Positions 17,295-28,377 of a DNA stretch of 64,000 nt are shown here, piece after piece. The translations under genes and the position numbers were made by a program. The notes below the pieces were generated by a model that did not search any database, was not told where the DNA came from, and saw only the letters and a list, made by a program, of their open reading frames with translations. The stretch lies in NCBI RefSeq assembly GCF_905397285.1, contig NZ_CAJPUX010000001.1:992001-1056000 (forward strand). The letters run 5' to 3'. Every line of letters begins with the position of its first letter. Within the stretch, counting starts at the first letter, position 1. The stretch is from Cupriavidus plantarum (GTDB lineage: Bacteria > Pseudomonadota > Gammaproteobacteria > Burkholderiales > Burkholderiaceae).

Positions 17295-17786
17295 ATGATC
17301 TACATCCTGATGGGCGTTTCCGGCAGCGGCAAGACCACGGTCGGCCAACTGCTGGCCAATCGCCTGCAATGCGAATTCAATGATGCCGACGAATTCCATA
17401 GCGCCGCCAACAAGGACAAGATGCACGCGGGCATTCCGCTGACCGACGAGGACCGCTGGCCGTGGCTGGCCGCGATGCGCGCGGCCATCGACGCCGCCCG
17501 CGCCGAACGGCGTCCGCACGTCTTTACCTGTTCCGCGCTGCGGCAGGTCTATCGCGACCGCCTGACGCCGCCCGACGGCGGCGTGACCTTCATCTACATG
17601 AAGGGCGATGCCGAGACCATCGGCGGCCGCCTGTCCGTGCGCACGGACCATTTCTTCAACCCGGCGCTGCTGCAGAGCCAGTTCCAGACGCTCGAGGAGC
17701 CCCGCAACGCGCTGGTGCTCGATATCCGTCGCACGCCGCAGCAACTGGTGCAGGACATCCTCGACAGCTGCCCGCCCGTCTGCTGA
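17295..17786 (+). CDS. gntK: Gluconokinase, GntK type
   Basis: Phosphorylates gluconate to 6-phosphogluconate, the substrate of Edd. The 163-residue P-loop kinase starts MIYILMGVSGSGKTTVG with the Walker A at about residues 7-15. It contains FNDADEFH and HVFTCSALRQVYRDRL, which are diagnostic of GntK, and ends with the substrate-loop region HFFNPALLQSQFQTLEEP. ATG 17295 was chosen over an upstream in-frame start because the P-loop then sits at the usual distance from the N-terminus. It is 182 bases after edd on the same strand; co-regulation by HexR is plausible. Confidence 0.93.
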   Translation: MIYILMGVSGSGKTTVGQLLANRLQCEFNDADEFHSAANKDKMHAGIPLTDEDRWPWLAAMRAAIDAARAERRPHVFTCSALRQVYRDRLTPPDGGVTFIYMKGDAETIGGRLSVRTDHFFNPALLQSQFQTLEEPRNALVLDIRRTPQQLVQDILDSCPPVC

Positions 17787-17800
17787 CCGACGCGCACCCA

Positions 17801-17815
17801 TTGCCAGGCTGGCAA
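17801..17815. promoter_or_regulatory. Palindrome TTGCCAG-G-CTGGCAA
   Basis: A perfect 7-1-7 inverted repeat lies 15 bases after gntK and 171 bases before the ATP-grasp gene. It has no T-tract, so a terminator is unlikely; it could be an operator for the downstream Anbu-associated cluster. No regulator could be matched. Confidence 0.4.
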
Positions 17816-17986
17816 GCATCTTGCTAGATTGTCGCCATGCATCGGGCGCGTCCCATCTTGCGGGATTTCCCGATGCGGATATGCTGAAAGGGCCAGTACT
17901 CGACAGGCATCGACAACAGGCGGCCGCCGGCGTGTGGACGATATGGACAACACCGCGCGGCCCATCCAACGAGAGGAGCGGCCATC

Positions 17987-19462
17987 ATGGCGGCGCGTTT
18001 TTTCGACGAGATGCTGGAGGCCAGGGACGATGGGGGGGTAAGCCTCGTCCAGGCAGGTGAGACACTGCCGGCCAGTGCCGTGCGCGCGCACTACCGGAGC
18101 TTTGCCGACTGGCTCGGACGCCAGCCCGGCGCGGTCATGGACAACAAGCGGGCGGAGGCGGATCTGATCTTCCGCCGCGTGGGCATTACGTTCGCGGTCT
18201 ATGGCGACAAGGACGAGTCCAACAGCGGCACCGAGCGGACGATTCCGTTCGACGTGATCCCGCGCATCTTCCCCGCGAGCGAGTGGGCGACGCTCGAGCG
18301 TGGCCTGCGGCAGCGCGTGGCCGCGTTGAATCGCTTCATCCACGACATCTATCACGGGCAGGACATCATCCGCGCGGGCGTGATTCCCGCGGACCAGATC
18401 TACAACAACGCCCAGTACCGGCCCGAGATGCTCGGCATCGACGTGCCGCGCGATATCTATGCGCATGTGGCGGGCATCGACGTGGTGCGCGCGGGCGAGG
18501 GCGAGTTCTACGTGCTCGAGGACAACCTCCGCGTGCCGTCTGGCGTCTCCTACATGCTCGAGAACCGCAAGATGATGATGCGGTTGTTCCCCGATCTGTT
18601 CGCGCGCAATCGCGTGGCGCCTGTCGCGCACTATCCCGACCTGCTGCTGGACATGCTGCGCGGCGTCTCCCCGCAGAATATCGCGGACCCGACCGTGGTC
18701 GTGCTCACACCGGGCATGTACAACTCGGCGTATTTCGAGCACGCGTTCCTCGCGCAGCAGATGGGTGTGGAACTCGTCGAAGGCAGCGACCTGTTCGTCG
18801 AGGACGAACACCTGTATATGCGCACGACGCAGGGTCCGCAGCGCATCGACGTGATCTACCGCCGCGTCGATGACGACTTCCTCGATCCGCTCGCGTTCCG
18901 GCCGGACTCCGCGCTCGGCGCGGCCGGGTTGCTGTCCGTCTACCGCGCGGGCAACGTGACCATCTCCAACGCCATCGGCACGGGCGTGGCCGACGACAAG
19001 TCGATCTACCCGTATGTGCCGGACATGATCCGCTTCTACCTCGGCGAGGAAGCGATCCTCTCCAACGTGCCAACCTACATGTGCCGCCGCCCCGACGACC
19101 TGCAATACGTGCTCGACCACATGGGCGAACTCGTGGTCAAGGAAACGCACGGCGCGGGCGGCTACGGCATGCTCGTCGGGCCCGCCGCCACGCGCGCGGA
19201 GATCGACCAGTTCCGCGAAGTCGTCCGCGCGCGGCCGGAGCAGTACATCGCGCAGCCGACGCTGGCGCTGTCCACATGCCCCACGTACGTCGAGTCCGGT
19301 ATCGCGCCGCGCCATATCGACCTGCGGCCGTTCGTGCTGTCGGGCAAGGAGGTGCGCATGGTGCCCGGCGGATTGACGCGCGTGGCATTGCGCGAAGGGT
19401 CGCTCGTGGTCAACTCCTCGCAAGGGGGCGGCACCAAGGACACCTGGGTGCTGGAACGATAA
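17987..19462 (+). CDS. Circularly permuted type 2 ATP-grasp protein
   Basis: A 491-residue soluble enzyme of the circularly permuted ATP-grasp family (formerly DUF404/DUF407). Recognisable blocks include RVGITFAVYGD, EDNLRVPSGVSYMLENR, the acidic EDEHLYMR region, KETHGAGGYGM and RHIDLRPFVLSG, ending NSSQGGGTKDTWVL. ATP-grasp enzymes join a carboxylate to an amine with ATP; the substrate here is unknown. It is the first gene of a run with alpha-E, transglutaminase and Anbu peptidase genes. Comparative genomics predicts that such enzymes make a peptide or peptide-like tag. The family is certain; the reaction is inference. Confidence 0.92.
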   Translation: MAARFFDEMLEARDDGGVSLVQAGETLPASAVRAHYRSFADWLGRQPGAVMDNKRAEADLIFRRVGITFAVYGDKDESNSGTERTIPFDVIPRIFPASEWATLERGLRQRVAALNRFIHDIYHGQDIIRAGVIPADQIYNNAQYRPEMLGIDVPRDIYAHVAGIDVVRAGEGEFYVLEDNLRVPSGVSYMLENRKMMMRLFPDLFARNRVAPVAHYPDLLLDMLRGVSPQNIADPTVVVLTPGMYNSAYFEHAFLAQQMGVELVEGSDLFVEDEHLYMRTTQGPQRIDVIYRRVDDDFLDPLAFRPDSALGAAGLLSVYRAGNVTISNAIGTGVADDKSIYPYVPDMIRFYLGEEAILSNVPTYMCRRPDDLQYVLDHMGELVVKETHGAGGYGMLVGPAATRAEIDQFREVVRARPEQYIAQPTLALSTCPTYVESGIAPRHIDLRPFVLSGKEVRMVPGGLTRVALREGSLVVNSSQGGGTKDTWVLER

Positions 19463-19491
19463 GTCGGAATACGGAACACGGAGAGACCATC

Positions 19492-20442
19492 ATGCTGAGC
19501 CGCACCGCCGACCATTTGTTCTGGATGGCCCGCTATACCGAGCGCGCGGAGAACACCGCCCGCATGCTCGACGTCAACTACCAGACCTCGCTGCTGCCCC
19601 AGTCCGCCGAAGTGGCGGAGCAGGGCTGGTGGGCGATGCTGGACATTTCCGAGCTCACCAACGCGTTCGACAACAAGTACGGCCTGCTCACGCGCGACGA
19701 CGTCATCGACTTCATGGTGCGCGACATGACCAACCCGTCGTCGATCATGAGCTGCCTGCGCGCGGCCCGCGAGAACGCGCGCGCGGTGCGCGGCTCGCTG
19801 ACGACCGAAGTCTGGGAGACGATCAACACCACGTGGCTCGACGTGCAGCGCCAGATTGCCGACGGCGAGCTGCACGCGGACCCCTCGCGCTTCTTCGAAT
19901 GGGTCAAGTTCCGGTCGCACCTCGCGCGCGGCGTGCAGTTCGGCACGATGCTCAAGGACGACGCGTTCCACTTCATGCGGCTGGGCACGTTCCTGGAGCG
20001 CGCCGACAACACCGCGCGGATTCTCGACGTCAAGTTCCAGGCGTCCGGCAGCGAGGACGCCGATCCGAACCGCGAGCAGAACGACTTCTACCACTGGGCC
20101 GCGGTGCTGCGCTCGGTGTCGGGGTTCGAGGTGTACCGCAAGATCTACCGCGCCGTGATTACGCCGCAGCGTGTGGCGGAACTGCTGATCCTGCGTCCCG
20201 ACATGCCGCGTTCGCTGGTGTCGAGCATGGACGAGGTCGTGTCGATTCTCGCGCTGGTGGCCAACCAGCAGTCGTCGGAGACCGAGCGGCAGGCTGGTAA
20301 ACTCCACGCTGACCTGAAATATGCGCGGATCGACGATATCTTCGCGTGCGGTCTGCATGCTTACCTGACGAGCTTCCTCGAGCGCATTGGCGACCTCGGC
20401 AACGGTATCAGCCGGGATTTCCTGGTGCCGCTCGCTGCCTGA
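19492..20442 (+). CDS. Alpha-E domain-containing protein (DUF403)
   Basis: A 316-residue, mostly helical protein of unknown catalytic role. It begins MLSRTADHLFWMARYTERAENTARML, the diagnostic alpha-E N-terminus, and carries a second copy of the same kind of motif, TFLERADNTARILDV, mid-protein. ATG 19492 follows a GGAGAG binding site and lies 29 bases after the ATP-grasp stop. Alpha-E proteins occur almost always beside circularly permuted ATP-grasp and transglutaminase-like genes, so it probably assists or completes the ligase reaction. No membrane segment is seen. Confidence 0.92.
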   Translation: MLSRTADHLFWMARYTERAENTARMLDVNYQTSLLPQSAEVAEQGWWAMLDISELTNAFDNKYGLLTRDDVIDFMVRDMTNPSSIMSCLRAARENARAVRGSLTTEVWETINTTWLDVQRQIADGELHADPSRFFEWVKFRSHLARGVQFGTMLKDDAFHFMRLGTFLERADNTARILDVKFQASGSEDADPNREQNDFYHWAAVLRSVSGFEVYRKIYRAVITPQRVAELLILRPDMPRSLVSSMDEVVSILALVANQQSSETERQAGKLHADLKYARIDDIFACGLHAYLTSFLERIGDLGNGISRDFLVPLAA

Positions 20443-20473
20443 GACGCCACAAGATGCCTCCCGAGCGCGCGGC

Positions 20474-20510
20474 GCGCGCAGACTCGCCGATGAAACGCCA
20501 GTCTGCGCGC
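20474..20510 (+). promoter_or_regulatory. Strong inverted repeat just upstream of the transglutaminase gene
   Basis: GCGCGCAGACT (20474-20484) and AGTCTGCGCGC (20500-20510) form a perfect 11 bp GC-rich stem with a 15-base loop. It ends 11 bases before the GTG start of the next gene. There is no T-tract. It may limit translation or transcript passage between the alpha-E and transglutaminase genes. Confidence 0.55.
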
Positions 20511-20521
20511 GATCCTCTACC

Positions 20522-21340
20522 GTGAAATACAAGATTCATCACAAGACCGTCTACCGCTACGCGGAACCGGTGCGCCGCGGCGTGCACGAACTGCGGCTGG
20601 AGCCGCGGACGGGCCCGCTCCAGTCGGTGCACGCGTGGCAAGTCTCGGCGCCGGGCAACCTGTCGTCCGCCCGTGACGGTTTTGGCAACATCATCCACAA
20701 CTTCACCGTGTCCGGCCCCGCGAGCCGCATCGAGATCGTCGCCACGGGCGAGGTCGAGGTGACTGCCGTGGCCGGCATGCCGGGCTTCTACGACCTGCCG
20801 GATACGGGCGAGGCGCGCGTCTCGCCGCTTTACTTCGTCGCGCCGACGCCGATGACCGCGGCGCCGGCCGAGATGCAGGCCTTTGCGGCGCCGTTCCTCG
20901 CGGCCGGGCACGACCTGCCGGCGCTGCTCGCGCTCGCCGACGGCATCGCCGGCCGCGTGCGGTACAAGGCCAATACGACCGACGTCGGCACGTCCGCCGC
21001 GGAGGCTTTCCAGCTCGGCAGCGGCGTCTGCCAGGACCAGGCGCAGGTCATGGTGGGCGCGTGCCGGGCGTTCGGCATCCCGGCGCGCTATGTCAGCGGT
21101 TATTTCTACGATCCCGCGGCGACGGAGCTGGCCAGCCACGCGTGGGCCGATGTCTGCCTCGATCCCGAGCGCGGCCTCTGGTGCAGCATCGACGTGACGC
21201 ACCGCTGCGTGACGGACGGGCGCCACGTGCGCCTTGCGGTGGGGCGCGATTATGCGTCGGCGGCACCAATCCGGGGCATCCTGGAGGGCGGGGCGGGCGA
21301 GACCATGGAAGTGACGATCGATATCGCGACGCTGGCCTGA
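20522..21340 (+). CDS. Transglutaminase-like cysteine peptidase family protein
   Basis: A 272-residue protein with an N-terminal beta-rich domain (YKIHHKTVYRYAEPVRRGVHELRL) and a C-terminal transglutaminase-like fold. The Cys-His-Asp triad is visible: Cys170 in SGVCQDQAQ, His206 in SHAWADV and Asp224 in SIDVTHR. Proteins of this class cleave or transfer amide bonds in peptides. The start is taken as GTG 20522, which gives the normal family N-terminus; an in-frame ATG 135 bases upstream lies inside the alpha-E gene. The ribosome site is weak and a strong hairpin precedes it. It is the third gene of the ATP-grasp/alpha-E/Anbu cluster. Confidence 0.9.
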   Translation: MKYKIHHKTVYRYAEPVRRGVHELRLEPRTGPLQSVHAWQVSAPGNLSSARDGFGNIIHNFTVSGPASRIEIVATGEVEVTAVAGMPGFYDLPDTGEARVSPLYFVAPTPMTAAPAEMQAFAAPFLAAGHDLPALLALADGIAGRVRYKANTTDVGTSAAEAFQLGSGVCQDQAQVMVGACRAFGIPARYVSGYFYDPAATELASHAWADVCLDPERGLWCSIDVTHRCVTDGRHVRLAVGRDYASAAPIRGILEGGAGETMEVTIDIATLA

Positions 21341-21465
21341 GGGCCGGCTGACGGGGGCGGAAGTAGGGCGCACCGGATCGAACGGGTGCCCAACGCCTCC
21401 GGGGCGCTAGAATGCAGGTTTATGCCGCGCGCGCCATCGCCCGGACGCCCCCCAAAAAAATAGCC

Positions 21466-22272
21466 ATGACGTATTGCGTAGCCATGCGGCTGGATGCCGG
21501 CCTGGTATTCCTCTCCGATTCCCGCACCAACGCCGGTGTGGATGCGATTTCCACTGCACGCAAGATGACCGTGTTCGAGGAACCCGGCGACCGCGTGATG
21601 GTGCTCATGACCGCCGGTAACCTGGCCATCAGCCAGTCCGTCCGGCAACTGCTGGCGGAAGGCCGCGACGAGAAGCGGTCGCTGTGGACCGCCCGCGACA
21701 TGTACGAAGCCGCGACGATCGTCGGCGACGCCGTGCGCGCGGTGCACAAGCGGGACGCGCACGCGCTGCGCGACGCGGGCATCGAGTTCAACGTGAGCCT
21801 CATATTCGGCGGCCAGATCCGCGGCGAGCGCACGCGGCTGTTCCACATCTACGCGGCCGGAAACTTCGTCGAGGCCACGCCCGAGAACTGCTATTTCCAG
21901 ATCGGCGAGGCCAAGTACGGCAAGCCGATCATCGACCGCGTGGTGCATCCCTCGCTGCCACTCGGCGAGGGCGCGAAGTGCGCGCTGATCTCGATGGATT
22001 CGACGCTGAAGTCCAACATCTCGGTGGGCCTGCCGCTGGATCTGCTCGTGTACGAGGCGGACTCGCTGCGCGTGACGCGCTTCGTCACCATCGACGACAA
22101 GAACGCGTACTTCCGCATGATCCGCGACACGTGGGGACAGCGGCTGCGACAGGTGTTCGGCGAGATCTGCAATCCCGAATGGGACGCCGGCAAGCCCGCG
22201 GAATTTCCGCTTGCGCGCGACGACGCGGACCGCTGGGGACAGCCGGTACGCGCCAAGCGCGACCGCCCGTAG
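21466..22272 (+). CDS. Proteasome-type peptidase Anbu (ancestral beta subunit)
   Basis: A 268-residue Ntn-hydrolase related to HslV and proteasome beta subunits. The N-terminus MTYCVAMRLDAGLVFLSDSRTNAG places Thr at position 2, the expected nucleophile after Met removal. Asp18 (SDSR) and Lys33 (ARKM) fill the conserved Asp17/Lys33 roles. ATG 21466 is chosen because it exposes this Thr; an in-frame start 54 bases upstream would bury it. No unfoldase gene is adjacent, unlike hslVU. Anbu is known to co-occur with ATP-grasp, alpha-E and transglutaminase genes, exactly the three upstream here, so it probably acts on the product or tagged substrates of that system (inference). Confidence 0.92.
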   Translation: MTYCVAMRLDAGLVFLSDSRTNAGVDAISTARKMTVFEEPGDRVMVLMTAGNLAISQSVRQLLAEGRDEKRSLWTARDMYEAATIVGDAVRAVHKRDAHALRDAGIEFNVSLIFGGQIRGERTRLFHIYAAGNFVEATPENCYFQIGEAKYGKPIIDRVVHPSLPLGEGAKCALISMDSTLKSNISVGLPLDLLVYEADSLRVTRFVTIDDKNAYFRMIRDTWGQRLRQVFGEICNPEWDAGKPAEFPLARDDADRWGQPVRAKRDRP

Positions 22273-22287
22273 GGCCGTCCGCTCATG

Positions 22288-23972
<1,685 letters not shown>

Positions 23973-23997
23973 GCCTGGGCACCACTGAGGAGACATC

Positions 23998-24870
23998 ATG
24001 AAACTGTGTGGATTCGACGTCGGCCTGAACCATCCGTTCTTCCTGATCGCCGGTCCGTGCGTGATCGAGTCGGAGCAGATGGCGCTCGACACGGCAGGCG
24101 AACTGCGCGAGATCACGAAGGCGCTCGGCATTCCCTTCATCTACAAGTCGTCGTTCGACAAGGCCAACCGTTCCTCGGGCAAGTCGTTCCGCGGGCTTGG
24201 CATGGAGAAGGGCCTCGAGATCCTCGCGACCGTGAAGCGCGAGATCGGCGTGCCGGTGCTGACGGACATTCACGAGATCGATGAGGTCAAGCCCGTCGCC
24301 GCCGTGGTGGACGTGCTCCAGACCCCCGCGTTCCTGTGCCGCCAGACCGATTTCATCCGTGCCTGCGCGCAGAGCGGCAAGCCGGTGAACATCAAGAAGG
24401 GGCAGTTCCTCGCGCCGCACGACATGAAGAACGTCATCGACAAGGCCCGTGACGCCGCGCGCGACGCGGGGCTGCCCGACGATGTGTTCATGGCCTGCGA
24501 GCGTGGCGTTTCGTTCGGCTACAACAACCTCGTGTCCGACATGCGTTCGCTCGCCATCATGCGCGAGACCGGCGCGCCCGTGGTCTTCGATGCCACGCAC
24601 TCGGTGCAGCTGCCGGGCGGTCAGGGAACGAGCTCGGGCGGTCAGCGCGAGTTCGTGCCGGTGTTGTCCCGTGCCGCCGTGGCCACGGGCGTGGCGGGTC
24701 TCTTCATGGAGACGCACCCGGATCCGAGCAAGGCCATGTCCGACGGTCCGAACGCCGTGCCGCTGTCGCGCATGAAGGACCTGCTGGCCGTGCTCCGGGA
24801 CCTCGACGCGCTGGTCAAGCGCGCGGGCTTCCTCGAGGACAACTTCGGCTGGCCTGCCGCCTGCGCCTGA
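23998..24870 (+). CDS. kdsA: 3-deoxy-8-phosphooctulonate synthase (KDO-8-P synthase)
   Basis: Condenses phosphoenolpyruvate with arabinose 5-phosphate to give KDO-8-phosphate for lipopolysaccharide. The 290-residue TIM barrel contains [42 protein letters not shown] and METHPDP. At the position where E. coli KdsA has the Asn that marks metal-independent enzymes, this protein has Cys21 in [10 protein letters not shown], as in the metal-dependent Aquifex enzyme, so it is predicted to need a divalent metal. An ATG with a GAGGAG site follows pyrG by 25 bases, indicating co-transcription. Confidence 0.97.
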   Translation: MKLCGFDVGLNHPFFLIAGPCVIESEQMALDTAGELREITKALGIPFIYKSSFDKANRSSGKSFRGLGMEKGLEILATVKREIGVPVLTDIHEIDEVKPVAAVVDVLQTPAFLCRQTDFIRACAQSGKPVNIKKGQFLAPHDMKNVIDKARDAARDAGLPDDVFMACERGVSFGYNNLVSDMRSLAIMRETGAPVVFDATHSVQLPGGQGTSSGGQREFVPVLSRAAVATGVAGLFMETHPDPSKAMSDGPNAVPLSRMKDLLAVLRDLDALVKRAGFLEDNFGWPAACA

Positions 24871-24965
24871 ACTGTTATGCTCCTGCCGCCCGCACGTGTT
24901 GCGGGCGGCATGCTTTCCGGCGTCACCAAGTTTCCCAATCGAGCAGCATCAAGAATCAACAGTAG

Positions 24966-26267
<1,302 letters not shown>

Positions 26268-26290
26268 ACCTTTGGCGGGTGCATGCCGTT

Positions 26291-26326
26291 AAAACGGCGC
26301 TGTCCTGGCGGGCAGCGCCGTTTTTT
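26291..26326 (+). terminator. Rho-independent terminator after eno
   Basis: AAAACGGCGCTG and CAGCGCCGTTTT form a 12 bp stem with a 10-base loop, followed by further T residues. It ends the pyrG-kdsA-eno unit 23 bases after the eno stop. Confidence 0.92.
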
Positions 26327-26446
26327 GTTGCGTGGTGGGTGCCTCATTACGTTGCAGATTGTGTTTTGCTTTGCATTCTCGGGCAGCATGCGCCATGATT
26401 GTGCCGACCCGAATTGACGCGCCCCTAATCGCCGTTTTCGCCCCAG

Positions 26447-26791
26447 ATGCGCCTGATCTCGCTGTTGCTGTTCATCCTGCTGCTGGCAATCCAGTACCCG
26501 CTCTGGCTGGGCAAGGGCGGATGGCTGCGCGTCTGGGATCTGAACCATCAGGTGGAAGAGCAGGCGAGCCGCAATCAGTCGCTGAAGCTGCGCAATGCCA
26601 AGCTGGAGGGGGAAGTGAAGGACCTGCAGGACGGCACGGGCGCCATCGAGGAGCGCGCCCGCTACGAGCTTGGCATGGTCAGGGAAGGCGAGGTGTTCGT
26701 GCAGTTCGTCGCGCCGGCCCCGAAGGTCAGCGCCACGCCGCCGCTGCCGCCCCCGCCGAATTCGGTCGCCGGCATGGGCGGCCATCGCTGA
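26447..26791 (+). CDS. ftsB: Cell division protein FtsB
   Basis: A small bitopic divisome protein of the FtsB-FtsL-FtsQ complex. The 114-residue protein has a short cytoplasmic Met-Arg, one membrane helix (about residues 3-22), a periplasmic coiled coil (about 30-62; [21 protein letters not shown]), and the conserved [18 protein letters not shown] segment. The Pro-rich tail is longer than in E. coli. Its position after eno is the conserved location for ftsB in proteobacteria. The eno terminator lies between, so ftsB probably has its own promoter in the 120-base gap, where no clear hexamers stand out. Confidence 0.93.
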   Translation: MRLISLLLFILLLAIQYPLWLGKGGWLRVWDLNHQVEEQASRNQSLKLRNAKLEGEVKDLQDGTGAIEERARYELGMVREGEVFVQFVAPAPKVSATPPLPPPPNSVAGMGGHR

Positions 26792-26841
26792 GATTCGCGT
26801 AGTAGAAGCGGCGTATTAAAAGGCGGCGTATCGAGGGCTGA

Positions 26842-27282
26842 TTACCACCAGCCGTATGGGTAACCGCCCCAGCCACCCCAGCCTCCGTAGTATCCTGGCG
26901 AGCCGACGCTCACGCCAGCGCCCCAGCGGCTGCCGCCGCCCCAGCCGCCGCCCCATCCCCCGTAATACAGGTTCCAGTTCGCCGCCGGATAGGCGTAGTA
27001 CGCGTTGGCCCATGCCTGTGCCTGCTGCTGCTGGGCGATGGTCGCCTCCTGGTCCCGCAGGATCTGCGCGTTGAGCGCGGTCAGCTGCTGCTTCTGCTCG
27101 GGCGTGACGGGCGGGGGCGGCACCGCGTTCGGTGCCAGCCGGGAGGTATAGGGCGAACCATTGGGATCGCGCGGGAGGTCGGACGCGCAGCCAGCGAGGA
27201 GAAGTCCGGACAGCGCCGCGGCCAGCGATGCGGCCGACAGCGCGGCGCCGGGGATGATGTTCCGGTCTGACGTGGTCTTCAT
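26842..27282 (-). CDS. Putative lipoprotein with Gly/Tyr/Trp-rich C-terminus
   Basis: A 146-residue envelope protein of unknown function. A signal peptide ends in the lipobox LLAGC at about Cys32. A polar Pro-rich linker follows, then a Gln-rich helix (about residues 80-88), then an aromatic and glycine-rich tail with repeated YYGGWGG and GGWGGY elements. Such tails are seen in outer-membrane or surface-associated lipoproteins, but no domain is recognisable. It lies 23 bases downstream of hslO on the same strand and may share its transcript. Confidence 0.72.
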   Translation of the reverse strand: MKTTSDRNIIPGAALSAASLAAALSGLLLAGCASDLPRDPNGSPYTSRLAPNAVPPPPVTPEQKQQLTALNAQILRDQEATIAQQQQAQAWANAYYAYPAANWNLYYGGWGGGWGGGSRWGAGVSVGSPGYYGGWGGWGGYPYGWW

Positions 27283-27305
27283 CTCAGCCTCCGCGCGGTG
27301 GACCT

Positions 27306-28328
27306 TCAGTGGTGTTGATGCGCGCCGTCGCCCGCGCCGGTGGCCACGGGTGCCGTGAACAGCTGCGCGCTGTCGACGGGGTCGAACTCATAGCGCTGGC
27401 CGCAGAAATCGCAGTGGATCTCGACGTGCCCACGCTCCTCGATGATGCTCTCGATTTCCTCGCGGCCCAGCGATTGCAGCATGCCAGCGACTTTCTCACG
27501 CGAGCACGAGCACTGGAAATGCGGCTGCATCGGCTCGAACACGCGCAGGCCCGTGGCCTCGATGTCTTCCCAGAACAGCTTGCGCAGCAGCGTCTCCGGC
27601 GACTCGCCCAGCAGTTCTTCCTGCTTCAGCGTGGCGCCGAGCTGGCAGGCGCGGTCCCACGTGTCGAGATCCTGCGCGCGCGCATCCTCGCTCAGCGGTT
27701 CGCCGGTTTCGCCCACCTGCGCCGGCGCGCCACCATAGGCTTCCGTCGTGCCGCCGTACGAGGGCAGCTTCTGCAGCAGCATGCCGGCCGCCACCTGGTC
27801 GTTGGCCGCCAGCCACAGGCGTGTATCGAGTTGCTCCGACGCCTGCATGTAGTGCTCGAGCACTTCGCTCACGGAGCTCAGCGGGCCGTGCGCGTCCGAG
27901 AGCGGCACGATGCCCTGATACGCCTGCTGGCCCGGCAGCTTGTCCTGCGGGTCGAGCGTGATGGCGAAGCGGCCCTGGCCCTTGACATTGACCATCTGGC
28001 GCAGCGTGGCGTCGTCGGGAATCTCGGCGCCCTCGGCCAGCTTGGCCGTGGCGCGCATCGACAGGTCGGACAGGCATTCGACCACGAGCATGCGCACGGG
28101 ACCGTCGCCATGGACCTGCATGACCAGCGCGCCGTTGAACTTCAGGTTGGCGGACAGCAGCGCCGCGGCCGCCATCATCTCGCCCAGCACGTGCCGCACC
28201 GCGAGCGGATACTCGTGGCGCTTCAGCACTTCCTGCCAGGTGGCTTCCATGCGGACCAGCTCGCCGCGCACGGGGGCTGCATCGAACAGGAATTTCTGGA
28301 GAATGTCGGGGTTGGTGGAGGCGGTCAC
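27306..28328 (-). CDS. hslO: Hsp33, redox-regulated molecular chaperone
   Basis: A cytoplasmic holdase activated by oxidative unfolding. The 340-residue protein has the N-terminal chaperone domain and, near the C-terminus, the redox switch: CSCSREKV, then about 27 residues, then CDFC, giving the four zinc-binding cysteines (CxC and CxxC). A His-rich tail (GAHQHH) ends the protein, longer than in E. coli (292 residues). The start ATG 28328 is the only one that preserves the family N-terminus FLFDAAPVRGELVRM. It is followed closely by the Gly/Trp-rich lipoprotein gene. Confidence 0.96.
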   Translation of the reverse strand: MTASTNPDILQKFLFDAAPVRGELVRMEATWQEVLKRHEYPLAVRHVLGEMMAAAALLSANLKFNGALVMQVHGDGPVRMLVVECLSDLSMRATAKLAEGAEIPDDATLRQMVNVKGQGRFAITLDPQDKLPGQQAYQGIVPLSDAHGPLSSVSEVLEHYMQASEQLDTRLWLAANDQVAAGMLLQKLPSYGGTTEAYGGAPAQVGETGEPLSEDARAQDLDTWDRACQLGATLKQEELLGESPETLLRKLFWEDIEATGLRVFEPMQPHFQCSCSREKVAGMLQSLGREEIESIIEERGHVEIHCDFCGQRYEFDPVDSAQLFTAPVATGAGDGAHQHH

Positions 28329-28377
28329 TAAACGGTCCTTCGGTTGCGTGTTGCTACGTGTTTGTTAATCGATGCGC

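Noticed and set aside
17594..19423. A 609-codon open frame on the minus strand
   Set aside because: It is antisense to the ATP-grasp gene, with low-complexity composition. The sense frame has clear family motifs.
26331..26446. Small RNA between the eno terminator and ftsB
   Set aside because: No promoter hexamers or second terminator hairpin are visible; it is most likely just the ftsB leader.
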